Shown here piece after piece: positions 34,135 through 42,241 of a stretch of 64,000 nt of DNA. How positions within the stretch are numbered: the stretch's first letter is position 1; the number at the start of each line of letters is the position of its first letter. The position numbers and the translations under genes were made by a program. The stretch comes from Gordonia insulae (lineage in GTDB: Bacteria; Actinomycetota; Actinomycetes; Mycobacteriales; Mycobacteriaceae), in contig NZ_CP033972.1 of the NCBI RefSeq assembly GCF_003855095.1, positions 3,844,001 to 3,908,000 on the forward strand, given 5' to 3'. Below the pieces are notes generated by a model, which did not search any database, was not told the origin of the DNA, and saw only the letters and a program-made list of their open reading frames with translations.

Positions 34135-35310
34135 TCAGGCGTCGAGGCGCTCATAGATCGTCGCGTTCGCCAGGCCACCCGCCTCGCACATCGTCTGCAG
34201 CGCGTAACGCTCACCGCGCTGTTCGAGGGCGTTGATCGCGGTCGTCGCCAATCGGGCGCCGCTGGCACCCAGCGGATGACCGAGCGCGATGGCACCACCG
34301 TTCACGTTCACACGATCGAGGTCGACGCCGAGCTCAGCCGCCCAGGAGAGCACCACCGGCGCGAACGCCTCGTTGACCTCGAACACACCGATGTCCGCGA
34401 GGTCGATACCGCTGCGTGCGAGGACCTTGCGTGTGGCCGGAATGATCGCCGTCAGCATCAACAGCGGATCGTCGCCGGCGACGGAGAACGAGTGCACACG
34501 GGCCCGCGGACGCAGGCCGAGTTGCCGGGCCTTCTCCTCGGACATGATGAGGACCGCTGCCGATCCGTCGCTGATCTGGCTGGCGTTCGCCGCGGTGATC
34601 TTCCAGCCGATCTCCGGGAACCGCTGCGCCATCGCCTCGTCGTAGTACGCCGGCCGCAGCTTCGCCAGATCCTGAAGCGAGCTGCCCACCCGGATGCCCT
34701 CGTCCGCGGCGAGTCCGGCCAGTGGGACGATCTCGTTCTCGAACAGACCGTTCTTGGTCGCCACCGCGGCCAGATCGTGCGATCGCAGCGAGAACTCGTC
34801 GATGGCGGTCCGCGAGATGTCCCACTTCGCCGCGATCAGCTCGGCCGCGATGCCCTGGCCGACCAGTCCGTCCGGATAGCGCGCGTCGAACGCGACGCCG
34901 TTGAGATCGGCGGTGCCTGCGACCGCGGATCCCATCGGCACCCGCGACATAGACTCCACCCCCGCGGCAACCACCACGTCGTACGCGCCGGCGATGACGC
35001 CCTGCGCCGCGAAGGCGATGGCCTGCTGCCCGCTGCCGCATTGGCGGTCGATCGAGACGCCCGGGACGGATTCGGGATATCCCGCGGCCAGCAACGCACG
35101 CCGCGCGATGTTGAAGCCCTGCTCCCCGGACTGCGTGACGACGCCGGACACGACGTCGTCGATGAGCGCCGGATCGATCCCGGTGCGATCGACGAGCGCG
35201 GAGAGACTGTGCGCCAGCAGGTCGACCGCGTGCACGTCGTGCAGTGCTCCGGTCGCCTTGCCCTTGCCGATGGGCGTGCGTACCGCATCGACGATGACTG
35301 CGTTGGTCAT
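34135..35310 (-). CDS. Acetyl-CoA acyltransferase (thiolase), FadA6-like
   Basis: The 391-residue protein is a degradative thiolase: nucleophile Cys91 in IDRQCGSGQQA, the HPLG histidine in GGAIALGHPLGASGAR and the second cysteine near 375 in TMCEAGGLANA. It removes acetyl-CoA from a 3-ketoacyl-CoA. The VIVDAVRTPIGK start and AAGYPESVPGVSIDRQCGS run resemble FadA6-type thiolases of steroid-ring degradation, and the gene next to it is a KstR-controlled isomerase, but a general beta-oxidation role is not excluded. GGAGG precedes the ATG. The gene faces an HxlR regulator across two palindromes that probably control both. Confidence 0.88.
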   Translation of the reverse strand: MTNAVIVDAVRTPIGKGKATGALHDVHAVDLLAHSLSALVDRTGIDPALIDDVVSGVVTQSGEQGFNIARRALLAAGYPESVPGVSIDRQCGSGQQAIAFAAQGVIAGAYDVVVAAGVESMSRVPMGSAVAGTADLNGVAFDARYPDGLVGQGIAAELIAAKWDISRTAIDEFSLRSHDLAAVATKNGLFENEIVPLAGLAADEGIRVGSSLQDLAKLRPAYYDEAMAQRFPEIGWKITAANASQISDGSAAVLIMSEEKARQLGLRPRARVHSFSVAGDDPLLMLTAIIPATRKVLARSGIDLADIGVFEVNEAFAPVVLSWAAELGVDLDRVNVNGGAIALGHPLGASGARLATTAINALEQRGERYALQTMCEAGGLANATIYERLDA

Positions 35311-35332
35311 GGTTGTTCCTCCATCTCCGGGA

Positions 35333-35395
35333 CTCTGACTATAGAGAGCCATAGTTAGAGGTCTACGCTCTGACTATGGTTTGGTCAAGTCAGAG
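35333..35395. promoter_or_regulatory. Two tandem HxlR-type operators in the thiolase/HxlR divergon
   Basis: CTCTGACTAT (35333-35342) pairs with ATAGTTAGAG (35351-35360), one mismatch. CTCTGACT (35368-35375) pairs exactly with AGTCAGAG (35388-35395). The left half-site CTCTGACTAT is identical in both, and the centres are about 35 bases apart. They fill the space between the thiolase start (35310) and the regulator start (35400). Confidence 0.7.
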
Positions 35396-35399
35396 TAGG

Positions 35400-35879
35400 A
35401 TGGATCACATGATGAACCTGCAGGGCGTGTTGGCCGACCGGGATTCCTGGACGGCCGACAGCTGTTCGATCGCCAAAGCCCTCGAGATCATCGGCACGCG
35501 ATCGGCGATGCTGATCCTCCGGGAAGCGCTGTACGGCGCGACGAGGTTCGACGAATTCACCCGTCGGGTGGGGATCACCGACGCAGTCGCGGCCGCGCGG
35601 CTGAAAGAGCTCACCGCGGCCGGAATCTTCGACAAGGTGCCCTACCGGGAGCCGGGCCGCCGCGTGCGCCACGAGTACCAGCTGACCGAGATGGGCCGCG
35701 ACCTGCAGCCCGTGGTGCTGAGCCTGATGCAATGGGGCAACCGGTACCTTCAGCCGAACGGCGCACCACTGCGCCTGACCGATTCCGGATCGGGCGACCC
35801 GATCATCGTCGACGTCCGCACCGAGTCCGGTGCGATCGTCGAGGAGATCGACGTCGCGGTGGCGCGACGGCGGCGGTGA
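35400..35879 (+). CDS. HxlR-family transcriptional regulator
   Basis: The 159-residue protein has the HxlR winged helix: DSCSIAKALEIIGTRSAMLILREALYGATRFDEFTRRVGITDAVAAARLKELTAAGIFDKVPYREPGRRVRHEYQLTEMGRDL at about 20-105, including the conserved first cysteine of SCSIAKAL that can act as a redox or electrophile sensor in this family. Its divergent neighbour is the thiolase, and two palindromes lie between, so it likely represses both. The ATG at 35400 is preferred (35409 is an alternative); an earlier GTG/ATG at 35376 falls within an operator. Confidence 0.87.
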   Translation: MDHMMNLQGVLADRDSWTADSCSIAKALEIIGTRSAMLILREALYGATRFDEFTRRVGITDAVAAARLKELTAAGIFDKVPYREPGRRVRHEYQLTEMGRDLQPVVLSLMQWGNRYLQPNGAPLRLTDSGSGDPIIVDVRTESGAIVEEIDVAVARRRR

Positions 35880-36013
35880 AGCTCTCGGAACCGTCATCCG
35901 CGCAACGGACATCGACGCTCCCCGACGCCCGTTTTTGGTAGTTTCGCCGCAACGGTGGCGGATCATCGGCACCACGCAGAACCCGATGAATCAGATGGGA
36001 TGACCGAGCGGCC

Positions 36014-37207
36014 ATGACGGAGATCCCCGAGCACGACCGGCAGTCGGGGCAACCCACTGTGGGCGGCGGTTCGTGGGTGGCACCGGGTACGACCGGTCCC
36101 GCGCCGGACATCGGAGCTCACCTCCCGCCGCCCGGTTGGGCACCGGTGCCGGATACCCGGCCGCCCGGGTACCAGCCGCAGGCCGACGTGCGATCCCCGC
36201 AGCCCCAATGGGGTGTCGGCGGGACCGATCCCGGCGCCTGGGCCAACCCATTGTCAGCCCACAAGCCGGGCATCATCCCGCTGCGACCGCTGACCGTCGG
36301 CGACCTCGTCCAGGCCACGTTCACCGCGCTTCGCCGCAGTCCCGGCACCTATTTCGGACTGACCTTCGCGACCTGGATGGTGTTCGCCGTCGTCGCCGCA
36401 GTCCTCGGCGGGCTCGGCCTGACGGTTCTCGTGGCCGTCGACGCGTCCGGTGGCGACCTCGCCGAGGCCGGCCTGATCTCCGGCATCATGCTCGTCGGTG
36501 TGCTCAGCGGCGTGGTCACCGCCGCGTTGTGCGGCGTCCTCGCCTACCCGGTGAACCAGCAGGCGGTCGGCCGTGCCCCGACGCCTGGAGAGACCTGGCG
36601 CCACACCCGATCCCGCCTCCTGCCGCTCGTCGGGCTCTATCTCGTCGTGATCGCCGCCGCCGCACTTGTCGGCGGCCCCCTGTTCGTACTGTCGATCTGG
36701 TCACTGAGTTCGGGGGGTGCGCTGATCGTGGTCGGCCTCGCCGCGCTGGTCGTCATCGCGGTGGCCGGCACCTGGCTGTCGGTTCGCATCGCGCTGTGCC
36801 TACCGATCCTGGTGGTCGAACGACTCGGGGTCGTCGAATCGATCCGACGATCCTTCCGGCTGACCTCGCGGGTGTTCTGGCGCACGTTCGGTGTCCTGCT
36901 CCTCGTCGTGGTGCTCACGTCGATCGCAGCGGCGGTCATCTCCGGTGCCCTGCAGAGCATCGCGGTGCTGCTGGTCGGGGTGGGCGGCTCCGACGTCGGG
37001 TTCAGTCCGCTGGCGATTGTCGGGATCGGTCTGCCCATCCTCGGTTCGGTCCTGTCCAACGTCGCGATCCAGCCGTGCATCGCGATCACTGTCGCCCTGC
37101 TGCACATGGACGCCCGAATCCGCACGGAGGGGTTCGATCTCGTCCTGGCCGGTGGCGCGGCGGAGGTGGCCGCCGGGCGGCATGCCGACGGGTGGTCGGC
37201 GTCGTGA
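36014..37207 (+). CDS. Polytopic membrane protein, GPDPase_memb-like, first gene of a MoxR cluster
   Basis: The 397-residue protein has a Pro/Gly-rich cytoplasmic N terminus (1-85), the motif IIPLRPLTVGDLVQATFTALRRSPGTYFG near 87-115 and about six membrane spans. PLRPL..GEIL..AF...R and SIRRSFRLTSRVFWRTFGVLLLV resemble the membrane domain of glycerophosphodiester phosphodiesterase-like proteins. It corresponds in position to M. tuberculosis Rv3689. Its stop overlaps the next start by four bases (GTGA), opening a run of tightly coupled genes. Its role in the cluster is unknown. Confidence 0.82.
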   Translation: MTEIPEHDRQSGQPTVGGGSWVAPGTTGPAPDIGAHLPPPGWAPVPDTRPPGYQPQADVRSPQPQWGVGGTDPGAWANPLSAHKPGIIPLRPLTVGDLVQATFTALRRSPGTYFGLTFATWMVFAVVAAVLGGLGLTVLVAVDASGGDLAEAGLISGIMLVGVLSGVVTAALCGVLAYPVNQQAVGRAPTPGETWRHTRSRLLPLVGLYLVVIAAAALVGGPLFVLSIWSLSSGGALIVVGLAALVVIAVAGTWLSVRIALCLPILVVERLGVVESIRRSFRLTSRVFWRTFGVLLLVVVLTSIAAAVISGALQSIAVLLVGVGGSDVGFSPLAIVGIGLPILGSVLSNVAIQPCIAITVALLHMDARIRTEGFDLVLAGGAAEVAAGRHADGWSAS

Positions 37208-37866
37208 CGGCGGTGGTGCTCGCGGCGGGGCTGACGCCGAGCAACGACGAGGCCCGTGACTGGCTCGAGCGCGAACTCGCCAAGCCCCGCTACGGGACGA
37301 GCGAGCCCGGCCTGCTGGAGCGCATCGGACGCGCCATCGAGGACTGGCTCGACTCGGTCCTCAGCTCCATCACCGGCACCTCCACACCGCTACCCGGCTT
37401 CGTCGCGGCGATCGTCGCGATCGCCCTACTCGCGCTCGGGCTCTATCTCCTGCGCTTCGTCCGGCGGACGCCGCGGGCCGCCAAGCAGTCCACCGCCAGT
37501 GTGCTCGGCGGGCACGACCTGACCGCCGACGAGTTCCGTCGACGGGCCCAGGTCGCCTGTACCGATGGGCAGTTCGACGTTGCGGTGCTCGACGGCATGC
37601 GCGCGATCGCCCGTCGGGCACTCGAGCGCACCCTGCTGCCCGATGCGCCGTCGCTGACCGCGCATGAGGTCGCCATCGGGTTGGCCGGCTTCTTTCCCGC
37701 CTCGGCACACCGATTGTCGGTGGCCGCAGCCGTTTTCGACGAGGTCGCCTATGGCGGGCGGCGGGCGACATCCGCCCAGGCGCAGGAGATCCTGGACCTG
37801 GACGGCGAACTGTCATCCACCCGACCGAGATCGGCGACCCACGAGTCCGTGGAGGTCACGCGATGA
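37204..37866 (+). CDS. DUF4129 membrane protein
   Basis: The 220-residue protein has an N-terminal hydrophobic segment (TAVVLAAGLTPS), the ARDWLERELAKPRYG region, a second span (LPGFVAAIVAIALLALGLYLLRFV, near 60-83) and a cytoplasmic DUF4129 C terminus: ADEFRRRAQVACTDGQFDVAVLDGMRAIARRALERTLLPDAPSLTAHEVA. DUF4129 proteins nearly always accompany MoxR ATPases and DUF58 proteins. The GTG at 37204 shares four bases with the upstream stop and the last codons share four with the downstream ATG. It matches Rv3690 in order. Confidence 0.85.
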   Translation: MTAVVLAAGLTPSNDEARDWLERELAKPRYGTSEPGLLERIGRAIEDWLDSVLSSITGTSTPLPGFVAAIVAIALLALGLYLLRFVRRTPRAAKQSTASVLGGHDLTADEFRRRAQVACTDGQFDVAVLDGMRAIARRALERTLLPDAPSLTAHEVAIGLAGFFPASAHRLSVAAAVFDEVAYGGRRATSAQAQEILDLDGELSSTRPRSATHESVEVTR

Positions 37867-39134
37867 GCGGGCCGGTGACCACCGCAGCGCCGCCATCCGC
37901 TCCCGCGGTGCCGCCCTCTTCCGGGGGTGCCCGGCGCAACTGGATCGGCTGGACGCTGGTGGCCGTCGTGGTGATAGCCGCGCTGGTCGGCCTGGTGGTG
38001 ATCGCCGGCGGCCGCGGGCAGGAACGCACGGATCCGCTGGATCCGGAGAACCCGGGACCGGCCGGAACCGCGGCACTCGCAGCCGTACTCGATGATCATG
38101 GCGTCCCGGTCGCCGTCGCGCGTGGACAGGGTGACCTGCTCGCCGAGCCGCGTCCGGGTTCGGCGACCACCATGGTGATGAGCGAGACCGACGAACTCAC
38201 CGAGTCCACCGCGCGGTCCTTCCTCGACCGCGCGCGCGACGCGGACCGCATCATCGTGATCTCCCCCACGGCCCGATCCCTCGAGTTGCTCGGTCTGCCG
38301 ATCCTGCCCGGCTACTCGGCCGGTGTGACCGATGCCGTGGACGCCGACTGCACCCTCGACGGTATCGCCGCCGACGACGTCGTCCTGCACGACACCTCCG
38401 GGTACCGGCCGACACCCGGAAACACCTCGCCGACAACCTGCTTCACCATCGACGACACATCCGGGCTCATCTCGGTGCCGGCCACCGCGGGTCGGCCCGA
38501 GATCATCGTCGTCAGCGGGTTGATGCTGCAGAACAGCGAGATCACCCGCTTCGACAACGCCGGCGTCGCCGTCCGGACCTTCGGTCACGCCGACCGGCTC
38601 ATCTGGTACATCCCCGACCACAACGACGGTGCCGTCGGCGGCGATGGTGACGAGGACTCCGACATCCCCCGCGCCGTCGGGCCGCTGGTACTGCTGGCGT
38701 TCTTCGGTCTGCTCGCGCTGATGTTCTGGCGGGGAAGACGTTTCGGCCCGTTGGTGACCGAGCCGTTGCCCGCTGTGGTCAAGGCGATCGAGACCACCCA
38801 GGCCCGCGGCCGGATGTACCACAAGGCCCGTGCGGACGCCCGCACCGCCGGACAGCTGCGCGTACACACCATCGACCGCATCGCCCGGCATCTGGGACTG
38901 CCCTACGACGCTGCGCAGGCCACGGCCGCTCTCGGCGATGGCGATGTGGCGACGAGCCATCACCAGGATCCGCGTCTCGCGCCGATCGTCGCCGCGGCAT
39001 CCCGCACCGCCGGCCTCGACCCCCGACAGGTCGGCGCACTGCTCGGCGGGCCACTTCCCCAGACCCCCGACGACCTGCTGCGTTTCGTCACCGATCTGAC
39101 CGCCCTCGAGAAGGAAGTCCGTCGCACACCATGA
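37863..39134 (+). CDS. DUF4350 membrane protein
   Basis: The 423-residue protein has one span near 27-47 (WIGWTLVAVVVIAALVGLVVI), a large outside or domain-type region of the DUF4350 family (GPAGTAALAAVLDDHGVPV, ADRIIVISPTARSLELL, EIIVVSGLMLQNSEITRFDNAGVAV), a second span near 278-297 (LVLLAFFGLLALMFWRGRRFGPLVTEPLP) and a C-terminal helical segment with AIETTQARGRMYHKARADA. DUF4350 has a glutamine-amidotransferase-like fold of unknown role. ATGA overlaps couple it to both neighbours. It corresponds to Rv3691. Confidence 0.85.
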   Translation: MSGPVTTAAPPSAPAVPPSSGGARRNWIGWTLVAVVVIAALVGLVVIAGGRGQERTDPLDPENPGPAGTAALAAVLDDHGVPVAVARGQGDLLAEPRPGSATTMVMSETDELTESTARSFLDRARDADRIIVISPTARSLELLGLPILPGYSAGVTDAVDADCTLDGIAADDVVLHDTSGYRPTPGNTSPTTCFTIDDTSGLISVPATAGRPEIIVVSGLMLQNSEITRFDNAGVAVRTFGHADRLIWYIPDHNDGAVGGDGDEDSDIPRAVGPLVLLAFFGLLALMFWRGRRFGPLVTEPLPAVVKAIETTQARGRMYHKARADARTAGQLRVHTIDRIARHLGLPYDAAQATAALGDGDVATSHHQDPRLAPIVAAASRTAGLDPRQVGALLGGPLPQTPDDLLRFVTDLTALEKEVRRTP

Positions 39135-40102
39135 CAGTCAATCCAGGGATTCTCCCCGACGCCCGCGCCGCGCTGGCCGCGGTACGCGACGAGGTGTCCA
39201 AAGCCGTTGTCGGACAGGATGCGGCGGTCGCCGGCATCCTCATCGCACTGCTGTGCCGTGGGCACATCCTGCTCGAAGGTGTACCGGGTGTGGCGAAGAC
39301 GCTGCTCGTCCGGTCCGCGGCCACCGCGCTCGCCGTCGACACCAAACGGGTGCAGTTCACCCCCGACCTCATGCCGGGTGACGTCACCGGTTCACTCGTG
39401 TTCGACAACGCGACGTCGGAGTTCACGTTCCGCGAGGGCCCGGTGTTCACCAATCTGCTTCTCGCCGACGAGATCAACCGGACCCCACCCAAGACGCAGG
39501 CCTCGTTGTTGGAGGCCATGGAGGAGCGGCAGGTCTCGGTCGACGGCATCCCGCGCCCTCTGCCGGCACCGTTCCTGGTCGCGGCGACCCAGAACCCCGT
39601 CGAGTACGAGGGCACCTACCCCCTGCCCGAAGCGCAACTCGACCGGTTCCTGCTGAAGGTCACTCTGCCGCTGCCCTCGCGCGACGACGAGATCTCCGTC
39701 GTGATGCGGCACGCAGCCGGGTTCGATCCACGCAATCTCCGCGCGGCTGGATTGCGTCCGGTCGCGTCCGCGGCCGACGTTCTGGCCGGGGCCGATGCCG
39801 TACAGCGCGTGGCGGTCTCACCGCAGGTGGCGTCGTACATCGTCGACATCGCCCGCGCGACCAGGATGTCGCCGTCGTTGTCGCTCGGCGTCAGCCCGCG
39901 CGGCGCGACGGCATTGTTGGCGACCAGCCGCGCCTGGGCGTGGCTGAACGGTCGCGACTACGTGACACCGGACGACGTGAAATCCTTGGCGCAATCGACT
40001 CTCGCCCATCGACTCTCGCTGCGGGCGGAAGCAGAGTTGGAAGGGGTGTCGGTGGCCGCCGTGCTCGACGCCGCAATCGGATCGGTACCCGTCCCGCGAT
40101 GA
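39131..40102 (+). CDS. moxR: MoxR-family AAA+ ATPase
   Basis: The 323-residue protein is a MoxR ATPase: Walker A GVPGVAKT at 50-57, FTPDLMPGDVTGS near 77-89, Walker B LLADEINRTPPKTQ near 112-125, sensor AATQNPVEYEGTYPLPEAQLDRFLLK near 155-180, and the C-terminal lid with SPRGATALLATSRAWAWLNGRDYVTPDDV. MoxR ATPases act as chaperones or activators, usually for partners containing von Willebrand domains, such as the DUF58 protein encoded next. It corresponds to M. tuberculosis moxR2 (Rv3692). Confidence 0.93.
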   Translation: MTVNPGILPDARAALAAVRDEVSKAVVGQDAAVAGILIALLCRGHILLEGVPGVAKTLLVRSAATALAVDTKRVQFTPDLMPGDVTGSLVFDNATSEFTFREGPVFTNLLLADEINRTPPKTQASLLEAMEERQVSVDGIPRPLPAPFLVAATQNPVEYEGTYPLPEAQLDRFLLKVTLPLPSRDDEISVVMRHAAGFDPRNLRAAGLRPVASAADVLAGADAVQRVAVSPQVASYIVDIARATRMSPSLSLGVSPRGATALLATSRAWAWLNGRDYVTPDDVKSLAQSTLAHRLSLRAEAELEGVSVAAVLDAAIGSVPVPR

Positions 40103-40113
40103 TGGTCGGCTGA

Positions 40114-41493
40114 ATGTTCGTCACGGGTCGGTTTCTCGCCCTGGTGCTGCTGGGTGCGGTGCCGATCGTGGTGTACCCGGATTTCGCGACGGTGTGGCTG
40201 TGGGCGCTGTTCTGTCTGGTCGTCGTGGTGATCGATGTGGTGTCGGCTGGTCCCACCACGGTGGTACGTCTGTACCGTTCTCCGACGCCACCGATCCGGT
40301 TGGGCGATGCGACCACGTCCACGCTGTATGTGGAGAACACCGGTTCTCGGCGTTTCCGCGGTCAGATCCGGGACGCGTGGCAACCGTCGGCCGGCGCCGG
40401 GAGCGGAGCGAGCGGGTCGAATCGTCACGGCGCCGGGAGCGCAGCGAGCGGGCCGAATCGTCACGGCGCCGGGAGCGGAGCGAGCGGGCCAAGTCGTCAT
40501 GAAGTGGTGGTGCCGACCGGTGAGCGACGGGCACTGACCACCGTGCTGCGTCCCACTCGCCGCGGCGATCGACGAGCCGTCCGGGTCACCATTCGTCGCG
40601 CCGGGCCGCTCGGCATCGCGGGGCGCCAGGGATCGCAGTATGTCGCGGGCCACGTGCGAGCGTTGCCGCCGTTCGGTTCTCGGAAGCACCTTCCGTCACG
40701 GCTGGCCCGGCTGCGTCAGCTCGACGGACGGTCCGCCGTTCGGATCCGCGGGCAGGGCACCGAGTTCGACTCGCTGCGCGACTACGTCGAGGGTGACGAC
40801 GTGCGGAGCATCGACTGGCGTGCGACGGCACGGCGACGCTCCACCGTCGTGCGCACCTGGCAGCCGGAGAAGGACCGGCACATTGTCATCGTGCTGGACA
40901 CGTCGCGCACCTCCGCCGGACGCGTCGGCGACGTTCCGCGTCTCGATGCCGCCATGGACGCGGCGTTGTTGCTCGCGGCCCTCGCCTCCCACGCAGGCGA
41001 CCGCGTCGACCTGATCGCCGGCGACCGCCGTGTGCATCGTCGCGTGGTGGGGTCGGGACGCACCACGCTCCTCAATGACCTGGTCAATGCCATGGCACCG
41101 TTGGAACCCGCTCTGCTGGAGGCTGATTGGCCGATGCTGGGCGCGGAGGTGGCCAAGATCAGTCGGCAGCGGGCGCTGTTGGTGTTGCTGACCCCGCTGG
41201 AGCCGGCCGCGGTCGAGGAGTCGCTCCTTCCGCCGCTGTCGGTGCTCGCACAACGCTATCGGGTGGTGATCGGATCGGTCTCGGATCCGGCGCTGCCCGA
41301 GATGCTCGACCGACGCGACGACGCCCGCGAGATCTACGACGCCGCCGCCGCGGCGCGGACCCTCGCGCTGCGGAATCGGACAGCGGCGGCGGTCGGGCGG
41401 ATCGGGGTGGATGTGGTCGATGCCGACCCCGAGCAATTGCCGGCTGCGCTGGCCGATCACTATCTGTCGTTGAAGGCGCGCGGGTTGTTGTAG
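40114..41493 (+). CDS. DUF58 protein with von Willebrand-like domain
   Basis: The 459-residue protein has two N-terminal spans (1-45), a beta domain with TLYVENTGSRRFRGQIRDAW, the DUF58 signature DSLRDYVEGDDVRSIDWRATARRRSTVVRTWQPEKDR near 217-255 and a metal-site-like IVLDTSRTSAGRVG. It is the usual substrate or partner of the MoxR ATPase. Unusually, residues about 94-129 consist of three in-frame 12-residue repeats (GAGSGASGSNRH and variants) absent from the family core. It corresponds to Rv3693 and starts 11 bases after the moxR stop. Confidence 0.88.
   Translation: MFVTGRFLALVLLGAVPIVVYPDFATVWLWALFCLVVVVIDVVSAGPTTVVRLYRSPTPPIRLGDATTSTLYVENTGSRRFRGQIRDAWQPSAGAGSGASGSNRHGAGSAASGPNRHGAGSGASGPSRHEVVVPTGERRALTTVLRPTRRGDRRAVRVTIRRAGPLGIAGRQGSQYVAGHVRALPPFGSRKHLPSRLARLRQLDGRSAVRIRGQGTEFDSLRDYVEGDDVRSIDWRATARRRSTVVRTWQPEKDRHIVIVLDTSRTSAGRVGDVPRLDAAMDAALLLAALASHAGDRVDLIAGDRRVHRRVVGSGRTTLLNDLVNAMAPLEPALLEADWPMLGAEVAKISRQRALLVLLTPLEPAAVEESLLPPLSVLAQRYRVVIGSVSDPALPEMLDRRDDAREIYDAAAAARTLALRNRTAAAVGRIGVDVVDADPEQLPAALADHYLSLKARGLL
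40393..40500 (+). repeat. 36-base tandem repeat inside the DUF58 gene
   Basis: Three units of 36 bases start at 40393, 40429 and 40465 and each begins GGCGCCGGGAGCG. They differ at only a few positions and encode GAGSGASGSNRH, GAGSAASGPNRH and GAGSGASGPSRH in frame. Confidence 0.85.
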
Positions 41494-41661
41494 GTGCACC
41501 CGTCGACGGCATTGCCCGTGATCTTTGACGGCCCGTCGGTCGTGCCGGGAACGGCTGTTCGCCGGGCCCGCAGCAGTCGCCCGACAACAGGGCGACGGAC
41601 CGGCCGAGCGATTCCATTGAATCCCGCGATGAGTTCCACCCCCAGGTGCAGTCTGACCTAC

Positions 41662-42228
41662 ATGGGCACACTCATCTATGGCTTCAACGTCTCCGTCGAC
41701 GGCTACATCGCCGACGCACAGGGCAACTTCGACTGGTCGGAACCGGACGAGGAGCTGCACCAATACTGGAACGACTTCGAACGGGAGACCGTCCTGTCGC
41801 TGTACGGGCGGCGACTCTACGAACTCATGTCCGCGTACTGGCCGACCGCCGACCAGGACCCCGACGCCGGGCCGATCATCGCCGACTTCGCGCAGGTCTG
41901 GCGCGACATGCCCAAGGTCGTGTTCTCGCAGACCCTGGAGTCGGTCGACTGGAACTCACGCCTGGAGCGGGGCGACCCGGTCGAGGTGGTGAGGAAGCTG
42001 AAGGCCGAGACCGACGGCCAGATGGAGGTCGCCGGTGCGACGCTGGCCGCGCCGATCGTGCAGGCCGGATTGGTGGACGAGTTCCGGCTCGTCGTCGCGC
42101 CGACCGCCGTCGGGGGTGGCCTTCGGTTCTTCCCGACGCTGCCGTCGTGGATCTCGATGCGGCTCGTGGAGAACCGCACCTTCCCGGGCGGCATCGTCCT
42201 GCTGCGGTACGAGATGAAGCGGGACTGA
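41662..42228 (+). CDS. RibD/dihydrofolate reductase-like protein
   Basis: The 188-residue protein matches the bacterial RibD C-terminal/DHFR-like family: GTLIYGFNVSVDGYIADAQGNFDWSEPDEELHQYWND at 2-38, LYGRRLYELMSAYWPTA near 48-64, MPKVVFSQTLESVDWNSRL and GQMEVAGATLAAPIVQAGLVDEFRLVVAPTAVGGGLRFFP. It probably uses NADPH, but such stand-alone proteins are mostly uncharacterised; they are not true folate reductases. It interrupts the MoxR-type cluster between the DUF58 and SpoIIM-like genes. The 168 bases before it (41494-41661) hold no gene that I can support. Confidence 0.82.
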   Translation: MGTLIYGFNVSVDGYIADAQGNFDWSEPDEELHQYWNDFERETVLSLYGRRLYELMSAYWPTADQDPDAGPIIADFAQVWRDMPKVVFSQTLESVDWNSRLERGDPVEVVRKLKAETDGQMEVAGATLAAPIVQAGLVDEFRLVVAPTAVGGGLRFFPTLPSWISMRLVENRTFPGGIVLLRYEMKRD

Positions 42229-42241
42229 TGGGGCGCACGTA

